Assembly: GCA_011523485.1 (NCBI GenBank)
Contig: WTGR01000295.1
Coordinates: forward strand, 1 to 9,514
DNA from: Acidobacteriota bacterium
GTDB taxonomy: Bacteria > Acidobacteriota > Vicinamibacteria > Vicinamibacterales > UBA8438
Direction of reading: 5' to 3'
DNA length: 9,514 bases
Of the stretch, positions 5,775 to 9,514 are shown piece after piece (within the stretch, counting starts at the first letter, position 1; every line of letters begins with the position of its first letter). The notes under the pieces are model-generated. The model did not search any database and was not told the DNA's origin. It worked only from the letters and a program-made list of their open reading frames with translations. The position numbers were made by a program, and so were the translations under genes.

Positions 5775-7178
5775 ATGCCTGAGCCATCGAGCACCAGCGG
5801 CGTCGTCGCCGTCGTCGGCGATCTCGGGGATCGCCTCTGCCGGTTCACGCAACGCTGGATTCCCGACTCGTGGGTCGTCTGCATGCTCCTGACCGTGGCG
5901 GCGGTCCTGCTGGCCATGTTCGGCGCCGGGGCGAGCCTGAACGAGTCGGTCCTCGCCTGGGGCGACGGCATGTGGGCGCTGCTCGAGCTGGGGATGCAGT
6001 TCTCGATCGCCATGATCGCGGCGCACGCCTGCGTCTCGTCCCGCCCGGTCTACCGCTTCCTCGACTGGCTGGCCGGCCTGCCGGACAGCAACAAGCCGGT
6101 GCAGGCCATCGCCCTCATCGGCGCCTACGCGCTGGTCACCGGCTATCTGAACTGGGCGCTCAGCGTGGTGGCGTCGGCGCTCTTCGTGCCGTTCGTCGCG
6201 CGGCGCAATCCGAAGGCCGACATCCGGGTGATCATCGCCGCCGCCTACCTGGGGATCTGCACCATCTGGCACGGCGGCCTGTCGGGGTCGGCGCCGCTCA
6301 TCCTCGCCACCCCCGGCAATCCGCTGCTCGCGCCGGCGAGCGGCGAGCCGGTCATCGACCGCGTGATCCCGGTCACCGAGACGCTGTTCATTCCGTTCAA
6401 CCTCGTCTTCATCGCCATTCTGGGGGCGGTCGCCCTGGCGATGGTGATGCTGCTCCACCCGCGGCAGAACGTCCAGACGCTGACGTCCGAGCAGATCGAC
6501 CGCATGATGCCGACGCTCCCCGACGAGCACGCGCCGGAAACACCGGCCGCCCGCATGGAGGCATCCCGCGGCTGGATAGTCCTGGCCGCGATCCTGATCG
6601 GCTATCCCCTCGGCTACTCGATGGTCACCCGCGGCTTCGGCGCCACCTGGACCATCAACGCCTACAACGCCGTCTTCCTGGTGGCGGCGCTGCTGCTCCA
6701 GGGCCGGCCCGCCAACCTCGTGCGCGCGTTCGCCAACGGCGCCCGGACCGCCTCGGGCGTCATCCTGCAGTTCCCCTTCTACGCGGGCATCTTCGGCGTC
6801 ATCAACAACACCGGGCTCGGCGCCTGGCTCGGCGAGCTGTTCGTCACGTTCGCCACCACGGAGACCTATCCGCTGGTGGTCTACTTCTATTCCGGCTTCG
6901 TGAACCTCTTCGTGCCGTCCGGCGGCTCGAAGTGGCTGATCGAGGCGCCCTACCTGCTGCCCGCCGCGCGGGAGCTCGGCGTCTCCGCCACCACCACCGT
7001 GCTCGCCTACGCCTACGGCGACGCCACGACCAACTTCATCCAGCCCTTCTGGGCGATACCGATCCTGACCGTCACGCGGCTGAAGTTCGGCGACGTGCTC
7101 GGCTACACGGGGATCGTGGCGGTGGTCTGCGTGCTGATCAGCGTGATCGCGATGCTGATCATCCCGACGGACTTGTAG
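5775..7178 (+). CDS. atoE: short-chain fatty acid transporter, AtoE family
   Basis: A complete 467-residue inner-membrane protein of the AtoE/SCFA_trans family, predicted to take up acetoacetate, butyrate or similar short-chain acids. Family landmarks are the N-terminal TQRWIPDSWVVCMLLT (25-40), GYLNWALSVVASALFVPFVAR, TIWHGGLSGSAPLILATPGNP, and near the C-terminus NLFVPSGGSKWLIEAPYLLPAA and YAYGDATTNFIQPFWAIPIL. Length is slightly above E. coli AtoE (440), the difference being a short N-terminal tail and a charged cytoplasmic loop around 230-260. It starts 18 bp after the OFA transporter stop, so they are probably co-transcribed. No CoA-transferase or thiolase genes (the ato partners of E. 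coli) are in view. The last 20 bp overlap the convergent abiEii end. Confidence 0.92.
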   Translation: MPEPSSTSGVVAVVGDLGDRLCRFTQRWIPDSWVVCMLLTVAAVLLAMFGAGASLNESVLAWGDGMWALLELGMQFSIAMIAAHACVSSRPVYRFLDWLAGLPDSNKPVQAIALIGAYALVTGYLNWALSVVASALFVPFVARRNPKADIRVIIAAAYLGICTIWHGGLSGSAPLILATPGNPLLAPASGEPVIDRVIPVTETLFIPFNLVFIAILGAVALAMVMLLHPRQNVQTLTSEQIDRMMPTLPDEHAPETPAARMEASRGWIVLAAILIGYPLGYSMVTRGFGATWTINAYNAVFLVAALLLQGRPANLVRAFANGARTASGVILQFPFYAGIFGVINNTGLGAWLGELFVTFATTETYPLVVYFYSGFVNLFVPSGGSKWLIEAPYLLPAARELGVSATTTVLAYAYGDATTNFIQPFWAIPILTVTRLKFGDVLGYTGIVAVVCVLISVIAMLIIPTDL

Positions 7179-7981
7179 CGGACGGTTCTCCGGGGAGGAG
7201 TGCACACAGACGTTCCAGGACAGCCTTGGCTCCTTCCTCGATGTCCCAGCGATAGCCGTGTGAAAGCAGGGGGCCGATGTCCGCAACGAACTGCGGGTCC
7301 GACACCTTGGCGGCGAGATTCTGCTCGAAAAGCGCGCGCGTAACGTGATGATCCCCATGGTCCATGTACTGTTGGAAGGCGGCGGCGATTCGCCGGGGGT
7401 CCGTTCTCTCGTCTTCAAGTGCCGTCGCCAAGTCGAAGAGGTCCCGGCCCTTCCTGCGCTGGTGAGAGCGCGCGGAGCTTGGTGCCAAGCAGCTCGTCCA
7501 ATTCGTAGGTGACGACCTCGGTGCGGCCCGCAAACCATCGTGACTCCACCACGAATGGGACTCTGGCAAACTCGAACGCGGAGAAGTGCTCGCGCGAGTT
7601 GATCTCTATCTTCAGTCGCAGCGGTAGGGGCGGCGTGCCCTCCGCATCGAAGCGATACACGAAAGTCACTCGTCCTTCGGTCTGCTTCCACCGAGGCACG
7701 CCCAGCCAGGGATTCAGCACCTCGCGCAGGGCATCCATCAACAGCCCGGCCGGACCGGCCTCGATCTGTACCAGGTCGATATCTTCGGAATAGCGCGCCG
7801 GGGGCTGGCGATAGAGCTTGTAGATCGCCGTGCCGCCGCGCATCGCGAGCCCTTCCGACAAGAGCGGATGCGAGAAGATCTCGACCAGCGCTCGGCTCAA
7901 GACCAGGTCCTGCTCGACCTGAGCATCCTGCGCCCAGGGCGCGCGTGTGCGCCAAGCTGTGATGTAGTCGCGGGGAATCAC
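7159..7981 (-). pseudogene. abiEii: AbiEii-type nucleotidyltransferase toxin, broken by a frameshift
   Basis: The toxin of a type IV AbiE toxin-antitoxin system, whose members transfer nucleotides to tRNA and can abort phage infection. From a GTG at 7981 the first 172 codons carry the nucleotidyltransferase signature RGGTAIYK (48-55) and YSEDIDLV (64-71), then KIEINSRE (124-131) and DELLGTKLRAL (162-172). The frame then goes wrong and stops at 7415 (188 residues). The family continuation QRRKGRDLFDLATALE appears at once in another frame, which stays open to 7159. Dropping one G at about 7464 (plus strand) restores LRALYQRRKGRDLFDL and a protein of about 273 residues, the normal size. The gene is therefore either a recent single-base-insertion pseudogene or an assembly error. 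Its start overlaps the antitoxin stop by 4 nt. Confidence 0.85.
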
Positions 7982-8787
7982 CAGTCGGGCTCGACGTCAA
8001 CGTTGATCCGCAGCCGCCAGGCATCGGAACGCGGTGCGTGCTCGTGACCGACAGCCGGAAGGAGCGTGGCGATTTGTCGTACGTTCCGCTGGACGTGAGC
8101 CTTCAGCGGGGCCGCCCTTTCCGCGGCGCCGAGCAATTCGAGGAGATAGCCGAGCCGCTGGGCCCACGGCACAGGCGCCGTCCGCGCCGCAGCCAGCAGC
8201 CGCTCGGGATCGAGGTGTTCCGCGAGCTCGGAGAGCACGGTCGCCACGTTGTCCAGCCCCCCGGCGCGCCGCTCGTAGCCCACGAGATCGACCGCGGTCC
8301 CCTCTGGACTCGAAGCCAGGATGGTCCCGCGCGGCGTGTTGAAGCGCTGAAGCGGCACTGCGGCGATGCGGCGACGCGCGATAAACGATGCGCGAACGGA
8401 CCCGCAAGAGATCGGCCGGCGGTTGCTGGCGACCGCTACCTGGAATTCCTGGGGCCGATGATGCGCGGCGCCATGGTACTGCGCGGCCGACAGCAGCGCC
8501 GCGTAGTAACGGAGCTTCCGATACTCCATCAACGCCGGAATGAACTGGTCGGCCGGCAGACAGCCCAGACTCCGGTATTCGGGCGGCACGATGACGTAGA
8601 ATCCGCGGGCGGGACTAGCGACCTTCCTCTGCTTGATCAGTCGCCCCAGCGCGAGTTTCGACGCGGCGCCGGACACACCGAGCGCGGACCGCATCTCTTC
8701 CGCGGTGAAGTGGTGGCGACCGGCCGCAGCGAGATCGTCGACGATGGTCCTGGCTCTGGGTCTGGGCCGGTCGTATTTCACAATCAC
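7978..8787 (-). CDS. abiEi: AbiEi-type antitoxin, winged-helix regulator
   Basis: A 269-residue antitoxin and autorepressor of the AbiE system. The N-terminal part (about 14-72) is a winged helix-turn-helix: FTAEEMRSALGVSGAASKLALGRLIKQ followed by the wing KVASPARGFYVIVPPEYR. The rest is the AbiEi core, with LPADQFIPALMEYRKLRYYAALLSAAQYHGAAHH (about 77-110) and TPRGTILASSPEGTAVDLVGY, as in AbiEi_4-like proteins. This domain is thought to block the toxin, with the wHTH repressing the operon. The first in-frame start is a GTG at 8787; a second GTG lies two codons later (8781). Neither has a clear ribosome-binding site, and a -10-like GATACT sits only 2 nt before the first, so the message may be leaderless. 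Its stop overlaps the abiEii GTG by 4 nt. It appears intact although its toxin is frameshifted. Confidence 0.87.
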   Translation of the reverse strand: MIVKYDRPRPRARTIVDDLAAAGRHHFTAEEMRSALGVSGAASKLALGRLIKQRKVASPARGFYVIVPPEYRSLGCLPADQFIPALMEYRKLRYYAALLSAAQYHGAAHHRPQEFQVAVASNRRPISCGSVRASFIARRRIAAVPLQRFNTPRGTILASSPEGTAVDLVGYERRAGGLDNVATVLSELAEHLDPERLLAAARTAPVPWAQRLGYLLELLGAAERAAPLKAHVQRNVRQIATLLPAVGHEHAPRSDAWRLRINVDVEPDW

Positions 8788-8789
8788 AA

Positions 8790-8795
8790 AGTATC
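8790..8795 (-). promoter_or_regulatory. candidate -10 of the abiE operon
   Basis: The minus strand reads TGATACT in an AT-rich patch (8779-8812) just ahead of abiEi. GATACT matches the -10 consensus at 4 of 6. No good -35 was seen. Transcription would start almost at the first GTG, giving a leaderless message. The rest of the 99-bp gap back to the ferredoxin gene shows nothing else I can name, so read-through from that gene remains possible. Confidence 0.35.
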
Positions 8796-8886
8796 ATTTT
8801 TCGATGCTTTCCGCACGCAGGCGCTCTCCATCGGCGTGCCGCTCGACGAAAACGCGGAGCGTCCCCGCGCATGGAGACCGACTCGT

Positions 8887-9330
8887 TCAGGTCGAGCGCG
8901 CCAAGGGGTTCTGCTCGATGACGTAGTCGTTCACCGGGCGCCCGCGGACGACGTGCTCCCGGATGATCCGGTCGAGCACGTCGGGATCGCAGGCCCGGTA
9001 CCAGGTGCCTTCCGGATAGACGACCGCGATCGGCCCGCCCTCGCAGACGCGCAGGCAGTTGGCCTTGGTTCTGAGCACGCCGCCGCGCTCGGAGAGGCCG
9101 AGTTCCTTGAGGCGGCGCTTCAGGAAGCCCCACGCGGCGAGGCTCCGCTCCTTGTCGCAGCACTTCGGGACCGTCTGATCGCAGCAGAGAAAGACGTGCC
9201 GGCGGGCGACGTCGACGCCGACCGCGGCGGCGACCCGGCGCTGGCTGTCGAGGCCGCCCGGCTCGGCCGCGGACTGGAGGCCGGCAGGGCTCGACGGGCG
9301 GGAAGGCTCCAAGTTGCCGTAGGATAGCAC
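8887..9330 (-). CDS. thioredoxin-like [2Fe-2S] ferredoxin
   Basis: A (2Fe-2S) ferredoxin of the thioredoxin-fold group, an electron-transfer protein. The domain opens with RHVFLCC, then CC after DQTVPK, and continues through [39 protein letters not shown] and [11 protein letters not shown]. Cluster ligands would be one Cys of each CC pair plus the CLRVC pair, matching the family C-x(n)-C ... C-x3-C layout. The C-terminal PEGTWY and GxPV segments are typical of the short stand-alone bacterial proteins. The start is uncertain. The frame is open to a GTG at 9414, but that would overlap the divergent AbgT start, and the upstream residues are low-complexity. GTG 9330 (147 residues) is my choice; GTG 9378 and TTG 9312 are possible, and none has a clear ribosome-binding site. 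The redox partner is unknown. Confidence 0.83.
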   Translation of the reverse strand: MLSYGNLEPSRPSSPAGLQSAAEPGGLDSQRRVAAAVGVDVARRHVFLCCDQTVPKCCDKERSLAAWGFLKRRLKELGLSERGGVLRTKANCLRVCEGGPIAVVYPEGTWYRACDPDVLDRIIREHVVRGRPVNDYVIEQNPLARST

Positions 9331-9404
9331 GCAGGGTTCGGCCGTCCCGCGCCGCTTCGGCGTCGCGCCGGCGGCCACGACTGCGCGACGTCGAGACCTG
9401 AACC

Positions 9405-9514
9405 ATGGCAACACGCTTCCGCCTGTCGGCGCTGAACAACTGGACGTCGATCTTCCTGGCCGCGGTCGAGCGCGGCGGCAACGCCCTGCCGCACCCGGGC
9501 ACGCTGTTCGCCAT
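9405..9514 (+). CDS. AbgT-family transporter, N-terminus only
   Basis: The first 36 codons, beginning [17 protein letters not shown], run off the right edge. The segment [16 protein letters not shown] (about 21-36) is the N-terminal signature of AbgT-family carriers, which have a W/F-rich amphipathic lead, then ERxGNxLPHPxTLF just before the first membrane helix. AbgT proteins move p-aminobenzoyl-glutamate or export sulfonamide-like antimetabolites. No strong ribosome-binding site precedes the ATG; the nearest purine run is CGAGAC about 6-11 nt upstream. The gene is divergent from the ferredoxin gene. AbgT belongs to the same broad ion-transporter superfamily as AtoE. The call depends on a short stretch. 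Confidence 0.7.
   Translation, partial: MATRFRLSALNNWTSIFLAAVERGGNALPHPGTLFA

Noticed and set aside
7159..7569. A separate 136-codon minus-strand gene
   Set aside because: Its useful part begins exactly where the abiEii frame breaks and completes the conserved motif; the ATG at 7569 merely opens a noncoding stretch of that frame.
4293..8024. A 3.7-kb open frame on the minus strand (1243 codons) opposite the OFA and AtoE genes
   Set aside because: Its translation is Arg/His/Glu/Asp/Gly-rich with no domain, the usual antisense shadow of GC-rich codons. The plus-strand genes have clear families, ribosome-binding sites and membrane segments.
8824..8875. Inverted repeat CTCCAT/ATGGAG between abiEi and the ferredoxin gene
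   Set aside because: Only 6 bp with a 40-nt loop and no T-run; likely chance.
8038..9327. A 429-codon plus-strand frame opposite abiEi and the ferredoxin gene
   Set aside because: No domain; it crosses two well-supported minus-strand genes and their intergenic AT-rich patch.

Overview
The window is about 9.5 kb of very GC-rich bacterial DNA with tightly packed genes. A PQQ-biosynthesis start, a MATE exporter, a small secreted beta-rich protein and two toxin-antitoxin modules suggest a free-living Gram-negative-type bacterium. The style (GC-rich, GTG starts, small 'SGIW' secreted proteins) would fit Acidobacteriota or a similar soil or marine lineage. That placement is inference; nothing here fixes the taxonomy.

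Left end, minus strand: the first codons of pqqB (cut by the window edge) follow a complete 24-residue pqqA, the ribosomal precursor peptide of the redox cofactor PQQ. A readable promoter and ribosome-binding site precede pqqA. Further upstream on the same strand is a complete MATE-family multidrug/metabolite exporter (297-1658). Then on the plus strand, reading away from it, come a BrnT/BrnA-type toxin-antitoxin pair (1718-2342) behind an AT-rich palindrome, and, 1 nt after the antitoxin stop, a complete M20 (PepV-like) metallopeptidase (2344-3858).

Middle: a small secreted protein of unknown function (3864-4259, minus) runs tail-to-tail into the peptidase. Divergent from it is a two-gene transporter unit: an OFA-family (oxalate/formate-type) MFS carrier (4497-5756) and, 18 bp later, an AtoE-type short-chain fatty-acid transporter (5775-7178). 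Both are predicted carriers of small carboxylates.

Right end: a minus-strand AbiE-type toxin-antitoxin operon (abiEi antitoxin 8787-7978, abiEii nucleotidyltransferase 7981-7159, 4-nt overlap). The toxin is broken by one apparent extra base near 7464. Upstream of it on the minus strand is a thioredoxin-fold [2Fe-2S] ferredoxin gene. Divergent from that, the first 36 codons of an AbgT-family transporter run off the right edge.

No tRNA, rRNA, CRISPR array, transposase or integrase was seen. I did not find a wholly new system. The items most worth checking are the pqqA micro-gene, the frameshifted AbiEii toxin, the palindrome inside or ahead of brnT, and a short motif shared by the pqqA leader and the MATE ribosome-binding site.
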